This document shows, piece by piece, positions 1 to 7,896 of a stretch of DNA of 19,294 nt. Location: positions 1-19,294 of the forward strand of contig JAIXRX010000087.1 of NCBI GenBank assembly GCA_027485005.1, read 5' to 3'. The DNA is from Alphaproteobacteria bacterium (GTDB taxonomy: Bacteria; Pseudomonadota; Alphaproteobacteria; Rickettsiales; JAIXRX01). Every line of letters begins with the position of its first letter. The first letter of the stretch is position 1. The notes beneath the pieces were generated by a model, which did no database searches, was not told where the DNA came from, and saw only the letters and a list, made by a program, of their open reading frames with translations. Position numbers and translations under genes: made by a program.

Positions 1-175
1 CGGCTGGAGCGCGCAAGCTGAACTCTGGCGGTAAACTAAGCGGTGGACGCGCGACCACGTTAAATGCATCTGGCCCCTGACGATCAATCCCAAGAGATTC
101 TTTGACATTACCGGAGCATGCGCTGAGCAACAATACACACGCAAGCCATAGCGTGTAGTGAGAAGAAAATTTCAT
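1..175 (-). CDS. DUF3035/BamF-like outer-membrane lipoprotein (N-terminal part)
   Basis: This is the first 58 residues of a lipoprotein; the rest lies beyond the left edge. The N-terminus is a short hydrophobic signal ending in a lipobox (Leu17-Ser-Ala-Cys20), so Cys20 should be the lipidated residue, and Ser21 at +2 suggests outer-membrane sorting. After it comes a stretch containing ARPPLSLPPEFSLR, which matches my memory of the signature of the short alphaproteobacterial DUF3035 lipoproteins, described in Caulobacter as BamF of the BAM outer-membrane assembly complex. Its ATG overlaps the lspA stop as ATGA, so the two are probably translationally coupled: the lipoprotein is made beside the enzyme that would process it. 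Lipoprotein status is well supported; the BamF name is an inference from the motif and the lspA neighbourhood. Confidence 0.75.
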   Translation of the reverse strand, partial: MKFSSHYTLWLACVLLLSACSGNVKESLGIDRQGPDAFNVVARPPLSLPPEFSLRAPA

Positions 176-699
176 AGTTCACCTTTGAGTTTATCGGAAA
201 GGAATATACTCTCCCAAATGAGAAGCACAACACCTATAAAAATCAAACTATCCGCCACATTAAAGGCTGGCCAATGGTAGGTACCAATATAAAAATCAAT
301 AAAATCAACAACGGCACCAAAGCGTACGCGGTCAATTAAATTACCAACGGCTCCGCCAATAATCAATCCAATCGCCACGACTGCAAGCTGATTCACCGAT
401 GTCCACAACCATCCAACCAATACTAAAATCAACACTACCGCTAAGCCCATTAATGCAATTGGCCCAACAGTACCCGCCTCAGAAAACATACCAAAACTGA
501 CACCACGGTTCCACACTAGAATAAATTGCAAAAAGCTGTCCAAATGAATGGGAGGAACGTTCTGCTCTTTCATAAAATGTGCCAGAATATGGTGCTTAGT
601 CCACTGGTCAAACAACCCTCCAAGCAATGCCACTAACAGCCCAAAAACAAGGTTATTGGCGGGAGAAGGGACCGGATTATAACGTGTTGCACGAACCAT
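172..699 (-). CDS. lspA: Lipoprotein signal peptidase II
   Basis: LspA is the inner-membrane aspartyl peptidase that removes the signal peptide from diacylglyceryl-modified prolipoproteins. The 175 residues are normal for the family and form four hydrophobic segments. The conserved blocks are all present: FDQWTK (Asp31), WNRGVSFGMF (Asn64), GGAVGNLIDR (Asn120, Asp123), VVDFIDF (Asp132) and FNVADS (Asp150). Asp132 and Asp150 correspond to the catalytic dyad. The ATG at 699 follows a strong AGAGGAG ribosome site that lies just after the ribF stop, so lspA is in the same operon as secF and ribF. In many alphaproteobacteria ileS sits between ribF and lspA; here it is absent and the gap is 11 bases. 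Confidence 0.97.
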   Translation of the reverse strand: MVRATRYNPVPSPANNLVFGLLVALLGGLFDQWTKHHILAHFMKEQNVPPIHLDSFLQFILVWNRGVSFGMFSEAGTVGPIALMGLAVVLILVLVGWLWTSVNQLAVVAIGLIIGGAVGNLIDRVRFGAVVDFIDFYIGTYHWPAFNVADSLIFIGVVLLIWESIFLSDKLKGEL

Positions 700-710
700 A
701 AATGCTCCTC

Positions 711-1655
711 TTATTTCCCAAGATTTCGTTGCAACGACTGACGAGCCACCACAACGTCTGTATGCATTTGTTCTATTAACGCATCAACATGCTGAAATGT
801 CATTTCTGGTCTTAGAAATTCTACCAATTCCACTTGCATAGTATGGTGATAATAGTTGGTATTTTCAGGCATGTCGAGTACATGCACTTCTAGCCAGCAC
901 GCGCCCGCGCCAAACTGTGGCCGCACCCCATAACTGGCAACCGCTGGCAACCACTGGCTTTGCCCGAGCAAACGCGCCCGCACCGCATACACACCGTGGT
1001 GCCAGGCAAAATGTGGCTGCAAGTGAATATTCGCGGTTGGAAAACCAAGCAAGCGGCCACGCTGATGGCCTTGAAATACGCGTCCTTGCACCTGCCAATC
1101 GCGGCTACAAATGGCGCTAATATCATTCACATGCCCCTCTGCCAGCGCAAAGCGCAAACGTGTGGACGAGCATGGCTGCGAACCTTCAATCACCGCAGGC
1201 ACCGCGCTATATCCCACCCCATGATGTTGCAAACGCTGCCGCAAAAACTCAGCATCGCCTTGACGCTTAGTACCAAACATAAAGTTCTGCCCCGTCACCA
1301 CATGGCTGGCACGCCATTGCTTAACCAACACTTCGTCCACAAAATCTTGTGCAGATTGCGCAGCCATATTGGCATGAAATCGCAACAGCGAAACATGTGG
1401 AACAGCATATTGTTTAAGGGTGCGCAAACGTGCGGCAAGCGGTTGCAGACACCATGGTTTTTGCTGCGGCGCAAAAAACTCACGCGGGTGTGGCCAAAAC
1501 GTTAGCACGCCCCATGGTTTTTCTTGTTGCTCTGCCACGCGCTGAGCCTCACTTAGAACGGCTTGATGGCCGCGATGCACCCCATCAAAATTCCCGAGCG
1601 CCAACACCATGCCATCGGGGATATGTTTATGGTGATAATCGCGCAGAATCTGCAT
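711..1655 (-). CDS. ribF: Bifunctional riboflavin kinase / FAD synthetase
   Basis: RibF phosphorylates riboflavin to FMN and then adenylates it to FAD. The N-terminal nucleotidyltransferase half shows LALGNFDGVHRGH, then VTGQNFMFG and SSTRLR. The C-terminal kinase half shows the loop from VQGRVFQGHQ to GRLLGFPTANI, then GVYAV and LEVHVLD with the catalytic-type Glu. Some kinase residues differ from the usual form (SYGVRPQFG where GxRPTF is common). I chose the ATG at 1655, which gives 314 residues (typical length) and begins four bases after the secF stop. An upstream in-frame TTG at 1682 would add nine residues and overlap secF, which seems less likely. Neither start has a clear ribosome site, so coupling to secF translation is probable. 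Confidence 0.95.
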   Translation of the reverse strand: MQILRDYHHKHIPDGMVLALGNFDGVHRGHQAVLSEAQRVAEQQEKPWGVLTFWPHPREFFAPQQKPWCLQPLAARLRTLKQYAVPHVSLLRFHANMAAQSAQDFVDEVLVKQWRASHVVTGQNFMFGTKRQGDAEFLRQRLQHHGVGYSAVPAVIEGSQPCSSTRLRFALAEGHVNDISAICSRDWQVQGRVFQGHQRGRLLGFPTANIHLQPHFAWHHGVYAVRARLLGQSQWLPAVASYGVRPQFGAGACWLEVHVLDMPENTNYYHHTMQVELVEFLRPEMTFQHVDALIEQMHTDVVVARQSLQRNLGK

Positions 1656-1659
1656 GGGC

Positions 1660-2580
1660 TTACGCCGCTGAATCTTCAGCAATAACAGTGCTGCGTAGAT
1701 TCAAGTAAATCAGAATCGCTGACGATACATAAATGGATGAGTAAGTACCCACAACCAAACCAAACAAAATAGCAGAAGAAAACCCTCGAATGACCTCACC
1801 ACCCAACAGCACCAAGGCGAGTACCGCAAGGAAGGTCGTCATCACAGTGAGAATTGTGCGTGAAAGGGTTTCATTCATGCTCAGATTAATTAGTTCATCG
1901 AGTGGCATTTTTTTAAATTTACGCAGGTTCTCACGAACACGGTCATAAATAACCACTGAATCGTTGATGGAATAACCCAAAATAGTAAGCACCGCAGCCA
2001 CCGCCGTCAGGCCAAATTCATAACCAGTAAAAGCATAAAAACCGACCACCATCAGCGCGTCGTGCAACAAAGCAAGCATGCCGCCCACGCTGAATTGCCA
2101 TTCAAAACGAAACCACACATAGCCCATAATACCAAGCAGCGCGAGACCCATCGCAAGGCCGCCATCCCGTAGCATTTCTTTGCCAACCGTAGGCCCCACA
2201 TAATCAATTTTGCGATATTCCAATGTGGCAAACCCACCGTCTTGCAGAACCTGTTGAATTGTTTTCGTCAGTTGCGATTGGTTGGTTTTTTCGTCTGCCT
2301 TCACACGAATCATCACGTTTTTATTGTCGCCCATTTCTTGCAAGGTCACTTCGCCAAAGTTTTGCGCCCCTAAAAGCTCGCGCATTTTAGCAAGATCAAC
2401 TGCTTCTTCTGCACGCACCTCAAGGAGCAAGCCACCTGCAAAGTCAATCCCTAGATTCAGACCGCGGTCCACAATAAAAAAGATTGCCAAAGCCGACATA
2501 ACAAAAGAAAACACAAAACCCAACCAGCGCTTGCCGATAAAATCAAAACGAGTTTTGGCTGGGAGATAACGGCTTAACAT
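1660..2580 (-). CDS. secF: Protein translocase subunit SecF
   Basis: SecF works with SecD to use the proton motive force to pull exported proteins through SecYEG. The 306 residues have the family layout: a first transmembrane helix (about 20-38), the GLNLGIDFAGG motif (Asp46 to Gly50) opening a periplasmic domain, then five further helices with the conserved GYSINDSVVIYDRVREN block. The ATG at 2580 has a GAGG ribosome site seven bases upstream. It is the first gene of the operon with ribF, lspA and the lipoprotein gene. No secD lies immediately upstream; the next gene is murJ in the opposite direction, so SecD must be encoded elsewhere. No residue loss is apparent. Confidence 0.96.
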   Translation of the reverse strand: MLSRYLPAKTRFDFIGKRWLGFVFSFVMSALAIFFIVDRGLNLGIDFAGGLLLEVRAEEAVDLAKMRELLGAQNFGEVTLQEMGDNKNVMIRVKADEKTNQSQLTKTIQQVLQDGGFATLEYRKIDYVGPTVGKEMLRDGGLAMGLALLGIMGYVWFRFEWQFSVGGMLALLHDALMVVGFYAFTGYEFGLTAVAAVLTILGYSINDSVVIYDRVRENLRKFKKMPLDELINLSMNETLSRTILTVMTTFLAVLALVLLGGEVIRGFSSAILFGLVVGTYSSIYVSSAILIYLNLRSTVIAEDSAA

Positions 2581-2665
2581 GAAAAACCTCGGGTCAATAA
2601 AAAAGCATTAAAACGGCGGGCATTCAAGCGGCGGGGGGGCGTTTGGTCAAGTCTTTTCGCAGCAC

Positions 2666-2694
2666 TTGCAGCAACCCCACACTCGCACTATAAG
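2666..2694 (+). promoter_or_regulatory. Predicted sigma70-type promoter for murJ-tdh-kbl
   Basis: A TTGCAG box (2666-2671) and a TATAAG box (2689-2694) are separated by exactly 17 bases. Transcription would begin near 2701 and give a leader of about 35 bases before the murJ ATG. This is the best promoter match in the secF/murJ divergent region; no equally good match was seen for secF on the other strand. Confidence 0.5.
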
Positions 2695-2735
2695 TTATTG
2701 AAATTTTTTTGTATTCTAGAAGGATTTAAGGGATT

Positions 2736-4301
2736 ATGTGGTTGATTCGCGCCACCGCAATGATTGGCAGCATGACGCTGATTTCACGCGTGCTGGGATT
2801 TTTACGGGATATGCTGATGGCAAATATGCTCGGTGCAAGCTGGATGGCAGACGCGTTTTTTGTGGCGTTCCGTTTACCTAATTTATTGCGCCGTCTCTTT
2901 GCAGAAGGCGCATTTAATGCCGCCTTTGTTCCACTTTTCTCAGGTATTATGGTCAAGGATGGTAAGCAGGAGGCTAAACGGTTTGCTGAAGAGTCCATGG
3001 CCTGTTTATTTGCTGTTTTGATTGTTGTCACGGTGTTGGCGATTATTATCATGCCATGGTTGATTCTGATTTTTGCGCCAGGCTTTTCCGATTTTCCAGA
3101 AAAATATGACCTAACCATCCTACTCACCCGCATCACCTTTCCTTATATTATTCTTATTTCTTTGGTCTCGCTCTTAGGAGGGATTCTCAATAGTCTTGAT
3201 CGTTTTGCTGCGGTGGCGGCCACACCAATCCTGATGAATCTTTCCATGATTTTTGCCATGCTCGTACTGGTGGATTACACTCCAACCCCTGCGCATGCGC
3301 TGGCATGGGGAGCGATTATCTCTGGTGTTGCACAATTGGTATGGCTCATGTGGTTTTGTCAAAAGCAGAATATGCTCCCAAGATTCAGCCTTCCCAAAAT
3401 GACGCCACATGTGAAAAAGCTTCTATTCGTTGTGGCCCCTGCCACTTTAGGTGCAAGTGTTGCCCAAATTAATTTGCTGGTGGATACGATTATGGCATCG
3501 CTACTGCCGGGTGCTGTTTCATGGCTTTATTATGCAGATCGTATCAATGAATTGCCGCTTGGCGTGATTGGCGTTGGCGTTTCAACCGCACTGCTACCAG
3601 CTTTGTCTAAGAAATTTAAGGCCGACGACCATCAAGGGGCCATGTATGATCTGAACCGCGCAGTTGAACTCACATTGCTATTTGCACTCCCTTCTTGTGC
3701 GGCGCTGATGTGCGTGGCGGAACCCATCATAAAAGTTATGTTCGAACATGGTAGTTTCAGCGCCATTGATACACAAAAGAGTGCTGCAGCACTAGCTGCA
3801 TTTGCCTTTGGTTTGCCGTCTTTTGTGCTGATTAAAATCATGGCGTCTTGCTTCTTCGCTAATCAGGACACTAAAACCCCCTTCCTCATCGCCACTTTTT
3901 GTTTAATTTTAAACTTCCATCTGAATTTGACCTTGATTGGCCATATTGGCCATGTGGGACTTGCCCTTTCAACCAGTCTAACAGGCTGGTTTAATGCATT
4001 GGGGTTGATGTATTTACTACGAAAACGTGGGCTTTTTGAACCTGATAGCACCCTCTATTTCCGCGTCACGCGCCTTGTGTTGGCGTCCATTGTCATGGCA
4101 TCGGCCGTGCTTTGCGCACAAAGCTGGTTGGCCTCCATCTATCCCATCAGCAAATGGCACAATATTGGTGCGGTCTGTGCACTCGTTGCGAGCGGCGTTA
4201 TCAGCTTTGCCATCATGCTCATGGCCTATCGCGTCTTTAAACTTGGTGATATTTTTCGCCATCTAAAATCCAAAAAATCTGCCGACAAGGCATTATCTTA
4301 G
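2736..4301 (+). CDS. murJ: Lipid II flippase MurJ (MviN)
   Basis: MurJ flips the peptidoglycan precursor lipid II across the inner membrane. The 521 residues form about 14 hydrophobic helices, as expected. The functional charged residues known from E. coli MurJ fall at matching positions: Arg18, Arg24, Asp39, Arg52 and Glu57 in the N-terminal block (SRVLGFLRD, ADAFFVAFRLPNLLRR), plus Arg269 and Glu272 in the ADRINELPLGVIGVG block. The ATG at 2736 lies behind AAGG/AGGG purine-rich sequence. It is the first gene of a tight run with tdh and kbl: the murJ stop codon overlaps the tdh ribosome site. Linking cell-wall export to threonine catabolism is probably a matter of genome compactness and not of function. 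Confidence 0.97.
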   Translation: MWLIRATAMIGSMTLISRVLGFLRDMLMANMLGASWMADAFFVAFRLPNLLRRLFAEGAFNAAFVPLFSGIMVKDGKQEAKRFAEESMACLFAVLIVVTVLAIIIMPWLILIFAPGFSDFPEKYDLTILLTRITFPYIILISLVSLLGGILNSLDRFAAVAATPILMNLSMIFAMLVLVDYTPTPAHALAWGAIISGVAQLVWLMWFCQKQNMLPRFSLPKMTPHVKKLLFVVAPATLGASVAQINLLVDTIMASLLPGAVSWLYYADRINELPLGVIGVGVSTALLPALSKKFKADDHQGAMYDLNRAVELTLLFALPSCAALMCVAEPIIKVMFEHGSFSAIDTQKSAAALAAFAFGLPSFVLIKIMASCFFANQDTKTPFLIATFCLILNFHLNLTLIGHIGHVGLALSTSLTGWFNALGLMYLLRKRGLFEPDSTLYFRVTRLVLASIVMASAVLCAQSWLASIYPISKWHNIGAVCALVASGVISFAIMLMAYRVFKLGDIFRHLKSKKSADKALS

Positions 4302-4312
4302 GAGAGAAACAT

Positions 4313-5341
4313 ATGAAAGCTTTGGTGAAAGCAAAGGCTGAAGAAGGCATCTGGTTGATGGATGTGCCAGAGCCAGAAATTGGCCCCAATGATGTGCTAG
4401 TAAAAGTGCTGAAAACGGGCATTTGCGGCACCGATATTCATATTTATAATTGGGACGAATGGGCACAAAAAACGATTCCCGTGCCACTGATTGCTGGGCA
4501 TGAATTTGTGGGTGAAATTGCCGCCCTTGGCAGTCAGGTGGAAGGCTATAAAGTAGGCGATGTAGTAAGCGCCGAAGGGCATATTGTGTGCGGGCGCTGC
4601 CGTGCCTGCAAAGCCGGCCAACGCCATTTATGCCCGAATACCAAAGGCATTGGTGTGAACCGCGCAGGGGCTTTTGCGGAATATATTTCCGTGCCGAAAG
4701 AAAATATTTGGAAATGCTCACCGGATATTCCTACTGAACTTTATGCGATTTTTGACCCGTTTGGTAATGCGCTGCATACGGCCTGCAGTTTTGATGTGCG
4801 CGGGGAAGACGTATTGATTACGGGCGCAGGCCCAATTGGCTGCATGGCCGCCGCGATTGCCAAATTCTCTGGCGCGCGGAGCGTTGTTGTGACGGACATG
4901 AACGAGTATCGCCTAAACCTTGCGCGCCAACTGGGCGCGACACGAGTGGTGGATGTGAGCAAAGAAAATCTGCGCGATGTGATGAAAGAACTCGGCATTA
5001 ATGAAGGGTTTGACGTGGGCTGCGAAATGTCCGGCAACCCGCGGGCTTTTGCGCAAATGCTTGACACGGTGCGCTCGGGCGCAAGCATTGCACTGCTCGG
5101 CATTCTGCCGAATGGCGCGGGCATTGATTGGGATAAAGTCGTGTTCAAAGGCCTGCATTTAAAAGGCATTTATGGCCGCGAAATGTTTGAAACCTGGCAC
5201 AAAATGACGGCAATGACCCAAGGCGGTTTGGACGTTTCTCCCATCATCACCCACCGCATGAGCTACAAAGATTTCCAAAGCGGATTTGACATTATGCGCG
5301 CAGGACAATCAGGCAAAATCGTGCTGGATTGGACAGCGTAA
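4313..5341 (+). CDS. tdh: L-threonine 3-dehydrogenase
   Basis: Tdh oxidises L-threonine to 2-amino-3-ketobutyrate with NAD. It is a zinc-dependent medium-chain dehydrogenase of 342 residues, the usual length. The catalytic zinc ligands Cys38, His63 and Glu64 are present (GICGTD, AGHEF), and so are all four structural-zinc cysteines, Cys93, Cys96, Cys99 and Cys107. The nucleotide-binding loop GAGPIG lies near residue 172. HIYNWDEW after the catalytic Cys is characteristic of threonine dehydrogenases within this superfamily. The ribosome site GGAGAG overlaps the murJ stop. The next gene, kbl, consumes its unstable product, which supports the assignment. Confidence 0.97.
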   Translation: MKALVKAKAEEGIWLMDVPEPEIGPNDVLVKVLKTGICGTDIHIYNWDEWAQKTIPVPLIAGHEFVGEIAALGSQVEGYKVGDVVSAEGHIVCGRCRACKAGQRHLCPNTKGIGVNRAGAFAEYISVPKENIWKCSPDIPTELYAIFDPFGNALHTACSFDVRGEDVLITGAGPIGCMAAAIAKFSGARSVVVTDMNEYRLNLARQLGATRVVDVSKENLRDVMKELGINEGFDVGCEMSGNPRAFAQMLDTVRSGASIALLGILPNGAGIDWDKVVFKGLHLKGIYGREMFETWHKMTAMTQGGLDVSPIITHRMSYKDFQSGFDIMRAGQSGKIVLDWTA

Positions 5342-5360
5342 ATTATAAAGGAAAACAAAC

Positions 5361-6551
5361 ATGACGACTCTTACCCAACAACTCACCTCTGAACTCGATG
5401 CTTTGAAAAAAGCAGGCACGCTTAAAAATTTCCGCCATATCACCACCCCCATGCAGCCGGCGCTGCATTTGGAAGAAGCAGGCGATGTGATCGTGCTTTC
5501 CGCCAATAATTATTTGGGTTTATCGAACCACCCTAAAGTGGTGCAAGCGGGTAAAGATGCACTGGATGCGTATGGCGCAGGCACCGCGTCTGTGCGGTTT
5601 ATTTGCGGCACATTTGACATTCACCGCGCGCTTGAAAAAACATTAGCAAAACTGCATAAACAACAAGCTGCTCTCACCTACCCTTCTTGCTGGCAAGCGA
5701 ATACGGGCGTGATTCCTGCACTGACAGGCGCAGAGGACGTGATTATTGCGGATGCGCTCAACCATGCATCCCTGATTGATGGTTGCCGCATGAGCAAAGC
5801 CAAACGCATGATTTATGCACACTCGGACATGAACGAATTGCGCGCGCGTTTAACGGAAGCCAAAGCGCTGAACCCGCGCCGCATTTTTATTATTACCGAT
5901 GGCGTGTTCAGCATGGAAGGTGACATTGTGAAACTGCCTGAAGTGGTGGCGCTGAAAAAAGAATTTGGCGCGATTATCCTGATGGATGATTGCCATGGCG
6001 TAGGCGTGATAGGCGCAACTGGCCGCGGCTGTGCCGAGCATTTTGATTTAGAAGATGAAGTGGACATCATTACCGGTACGCTGGGTAAAGCGCTCGGTGG
6101 TGCTGCCGGTGGCTATGTGGCTGCAGACCAAGCGGTGATTGATTATCTCAACCAAGTATCCCGCCCGCAATTATTCTCCAACGCGTTGCCGACCACCGTG
6201 GCCGCCAGTGCTAAAGCCGCGATAGAAGTGATGCTGGATGAACCCGAACTTCTGACGCGCCAACGCGCTTTGGTGGCACGCATGCGCAGCGGCCTAAAAG
6301 CTGCGGGCTTCAAACCGCTGGAAGGCGAATCGGCGATTGTGCCGATCATCGTTGGCGAGACATCTTTTGCGATTAAAATGAGTGAAGAATTGCTCAAGCA
6401 AGGCGTGTTTATTACAGGCTTTGGCTTCCCTGTGGTGCCCGAAGGCCATGCTCGTTTACGCATTCAGATTTGCGCGACATTGACGGATGCACAAGTGGAC
6501 ACCGCGATTGAAAAAATCACCAGCGTCGGCAAACATCTGGGTGTAATATAG
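5361..6551 (+). CDS. kbl: Glycine C-acetyltransferase (2-amino-3-ketobutyrate CoA ligase)
   Basis: Kbl cleaves 2-amino-3-ketobutyrate with CoA to glycine and acetyl-CoA, completing threonine breakdown after Tdh. It is a PLP-dependent alpha-oxoamine synthase of 396 residues, standard for the family. Visible motifs are SANNYLGLSNHP near the N-terminus, GAGTASVRFICG, DDCHGVGVIG with the PLP-contacting Asp and His, and TGTLGKALGGAAGG with Lys243 as the PLP Schiff-base lysine. An AAAGGA ribosome site precedes the ATG, and only 19 bases separate it from tdh. It is the last gene before a strong terminator. The related enzymes KBL, ALAS, BioF and SPT share this fold; the tdh neighbour and close match to Kbl decide the call. 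Confidence 0.97.
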   Translation: MTTLTQQLTSELDALKKAGTLKNFRHITTPMQPALHLEEAGDVIVLSANNYLGLSNHPKVVQAGKDALDAYGAGTASVRFICGTFDIHRALEKTLAKLHKQQAALTYPSCWQANTGVIPALTGAEDVIIADALNHASLIDGCRMSKAKRMIYAHSDMNELRARLTEAKALNPRRIFIITDGVFSMEGDIVKLPEVVALKKEFGAIILMDDCHGVGVIGATGRGCAEHFDLEDEVDIITGTLGKALGGAAGGYVAADQAVIDYLNQVSRPQLFSNALPTTVAASAKAAIEVMLDEPELLTRQRALVARMRSGLKAAGFKPLEGESAIVPIIVGETSFAIKMSEELLKQGVFITGFGFPVVPEGHARLRIQICATLTDAQVDTAIEKITSVGKHLGVI

Positions 6552-6567
6552 CTATTTATTATATTTG

Positions 6568-6669
6568 TTTCCGCTACGCGCCTCCTGCGCTCGCCTGAAA
6601 TAAGCTCAAGGCTGAGACGGCCTACTGGCCTTAAAGATTTTTTTCAGCTCTGGGCGACTGCCGCTGAAA
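6568..6669. repeat. Intergenic element with paired inverted repeats
   Basis: Between the kbl stop and the terminator lies a 102-base segment with several nested inverted repeats. It opens with TTTCCGC (6568-6574) facing GCCTGAAA (6593-6600). It contains two short hairpins, CTCA/TGAG and GGCC-TACT-GGCC, and closes with a perfect TTTCAGC (6642-6648) facing GCTGAAA (6663-6669) that has a GGC/GCC inner pairing. It does not look coding. The layout resembles a dispersed intergenic palindromic element, but only one copy is visible here. Confidence 0.35.
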
Positions 6670-6683
6670 TGAAACTATTTTAA

Positions 6684-6722
6684 TAAAAAAGCCCCTCAAC
6701 CTTTTGGTGGAGGGGCTTTTTA
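6684..6722. terminator. Bidirectional intrinsic terminator
   Basis: A hairpin with arms 6691-6701 and 6706-6716 (GCCCCTCAACC against GGTGGAGGGGC, one mismatch) closes on a TTTT loop. It is preceded by a run of A and followed by a run of T, so it can terminate kbl on the plus strand and the secreted-protein gene on the minus strand. Confidence 0.93.
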
Positions 6723-6739
6723 TATAACTGAATTAAAAA

Positions 6740-7279
6740 CTAATCGTCGTTATCATTTTCCTCAACTGTTGCTGTAGCAGGCACAGGAGGCACAAAGGTT
6801 GGCTGTGGCTTTTTGTAATTCGGCTCACCATAAGGCAGCACAAGGCGCAATTCTTTTGCACGACCTTCCGCAGGCACTTTTAGCACTTTTTCTTTGCTAC
6901 CTGCACCATTCGTTGCCGTTACTTTATAATCCCCTGCTGGTAATTGGGCGAGCAGATATGGGCCATTGGTGGTCGAAGTAAATACGGCCTGACCGTCTTT
7001 ATCTGTCACCGTCACGGTCACACCGGAAAGGAAATAGCCTTTCGTGTCTGACAATGAAATAGTAGTATTATACTCTGTTTCTTTCGCGCGAATTTTTTCG
7101 ATTTCTTCTTTGCCAACGCCACCGGAAAGGTAGGTGACACCTGAAGCAGAATCCGTCAATGGCTCGAGCGCCAGATCAGAACGGCTCCAAATCGCGCTTG
7201 GCGGAATGGTGTAGGTTTCAGCTAAAACAGGGGAGCTAACAGCAGCTGTTGTCAGTAAAACAAGAAGAAGTGAACGCAT
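6740..7279 (-). CDS. Secreted protein with a carboxypeptidase-regulatory-like beta-sandwich
   Basis: I do not recognise a named gene. The 179-residue product has a clear Sec signal peptide, MRSLLLVLLTTAAVSSPVLA, with likely cleavage before ETY. The middle (roughly residues 70-150) reads SLSDTKGYFLSGVTVTVTDKDG, then GPYLLAQLPAGDYKVTAT, and a closing strand. This is the pattern of a transthyretin-like or carboxypeptidase-regulatory-like domain that presents an adhesive or structural beta-sandwich. The C-terminal tail is proline-rich and ends in acidic residues (EENDNDD). The start at 7279 is chosen because of the signal peptide and the AAGGA site nine bases upstream; an upstream in-frame start would bury the signal. 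It stands alone between two terminators. Export to the periplasm or beyond is well supported; the function is unknown. Confidence 0.8.
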   Translation of the reverse strand: MRSLLLVLLTTAAVSSPVLAETYTIPPSAIWSRSDLALEPLTDSASGVTYLSGGVGKEEIEKIRAKETEYNTTISLSDTKGYFLSGVTVTVTDKDGQAVFTSTTNGPYLLAQLPAGDYKVTATNGAGSKEKVLKVPAEGRAKELRLVLPYGEPNYKKPQPTFVPPVPATATVEENDNDD

Positions 7280-7312
7280 GATAATATCCTTAAAAAGGGT
7301 GATAGTGGGAGG

Positions 7313-7321
7313 ACTATAGCA
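7313..7321 (-). promoter_or_regulatory. Extended -10 promoter for the secreted-protein gene
   Basis: Read on the minus strand this is TGCTATAGT, which fits the extended -10 form TGnTATAAT. It lies about 35 bases upstream of the start at 7279 and just after the csp terminator. No convincing -35 box is present, which is usual for extended -10 promoters. Confidence 0.45.
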
Positions 7322-7333
7322 GATTGCGAGCAC

Positions 7334-7368
7334 AAAAAAAGCGGAGAGAAATATCTCCCCGCTTTTTT
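7334..7368 (-). terminator. Intrinsic terminator of the cold shock gene
   Basis: Arms 7341-7348 and 7355-7362 (GCGGAGAG against CTCCCCGC, one mismatch) enclose a six-base loop. On the minus strand the stem is followed by seven T, 17 bases after the csp stop. A and T runs on both sides make it potentially bidirectional. Confidence 0.9.
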
Positions 7369-7384
7369 CTGAATTCTGATGAGC

Positions 7385-7591
7385 TTAGATAAGCACCAGA
7401 TTGCCGGCAGACGTTTTGCCGTTCTTGCCAGAAATCAGATCGTAAGATACGCGCTGACCTTCGTTCAGGCTGTTCAAGCCCAATGCGTTGAGGGCAGAAA
7501 TGTGAATGAACACATCCGCGCCACCTTCGTCAGGGGTTACGAAACCATAGCCTTTGGTTGGATTAAACCATTTTACAATTCCTGTTGCCAT
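7385..7591 (-). CDS. Cold shock / CspA-family RNA-binding protein
   Basis: This is a 68-residue single cold shock domain, a nucleic-acid chaperone that binds single-stranded RNA and melts structure. The RNP1 motif is KGYGFV (Lys13 to Val18) and RNP2 is VFIH (Val27 to His30), followed by ISAL; the N-terminus ATGIVKWFNPTKGYGF is classic. The start at 7591 gives the normal family length and has a strong AAAGGAG ribosome site; an in-frame start at 7639 would add an atypical 16-residue leader. A TATAAG box on the minus strand at 7665-7670 would give a leader of about 70 bases. The paralog (cspA, cspC and so on) cannot be decided, and neither can cold inducibility. Confidence 0.95.
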   Translation of the reverse strand: MATGIVKWFNPTKGYGFVTPDEGGADVFIHISALNALGLNSLNEGQRVSYDLISGKNGKTSAGNLVLI

Positions 7592-7896
7592 TGAGATGCT
7601 CCTTTTATTCTCCGGCGTGAAATGGCAAATGCACACCATGTGCTTTCACCATAAGCCCCTGCCTCTTATAGTGATAACCATAAGAACTCTTTGCGATCGG
7701 AGGAAGAACAACCTTAGGCAGCCTTAACCTTGCATTATGCATAGTCCACCAATCAAATAAAAATATTTTTCTTGGCGTATTCCAACAAAGAGCATGAGCA
7801 GAAACTCGCAGTTATATTAACACCCCTACGCTGTACGTCAAGGTAAAGCCGACATTCAAAAACCAGCCAAAAGAAAGGGTTAACACTGGGCGATAA

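Noticed and set aside
960..1505. 181-codon plus-strand reading frame
   Set aside because: It lies opposite ribF, whose protein motifs are unambiguous; the plus-strand product has no recognisable domain.
2581..2665. secF promoter on the minus strand
   Set aside because: TTGACC and TTGAAT are present but no acceptable -10 box follows at 16-18 bases. A run of seven G at 2633-2639 is also not obviously functional.
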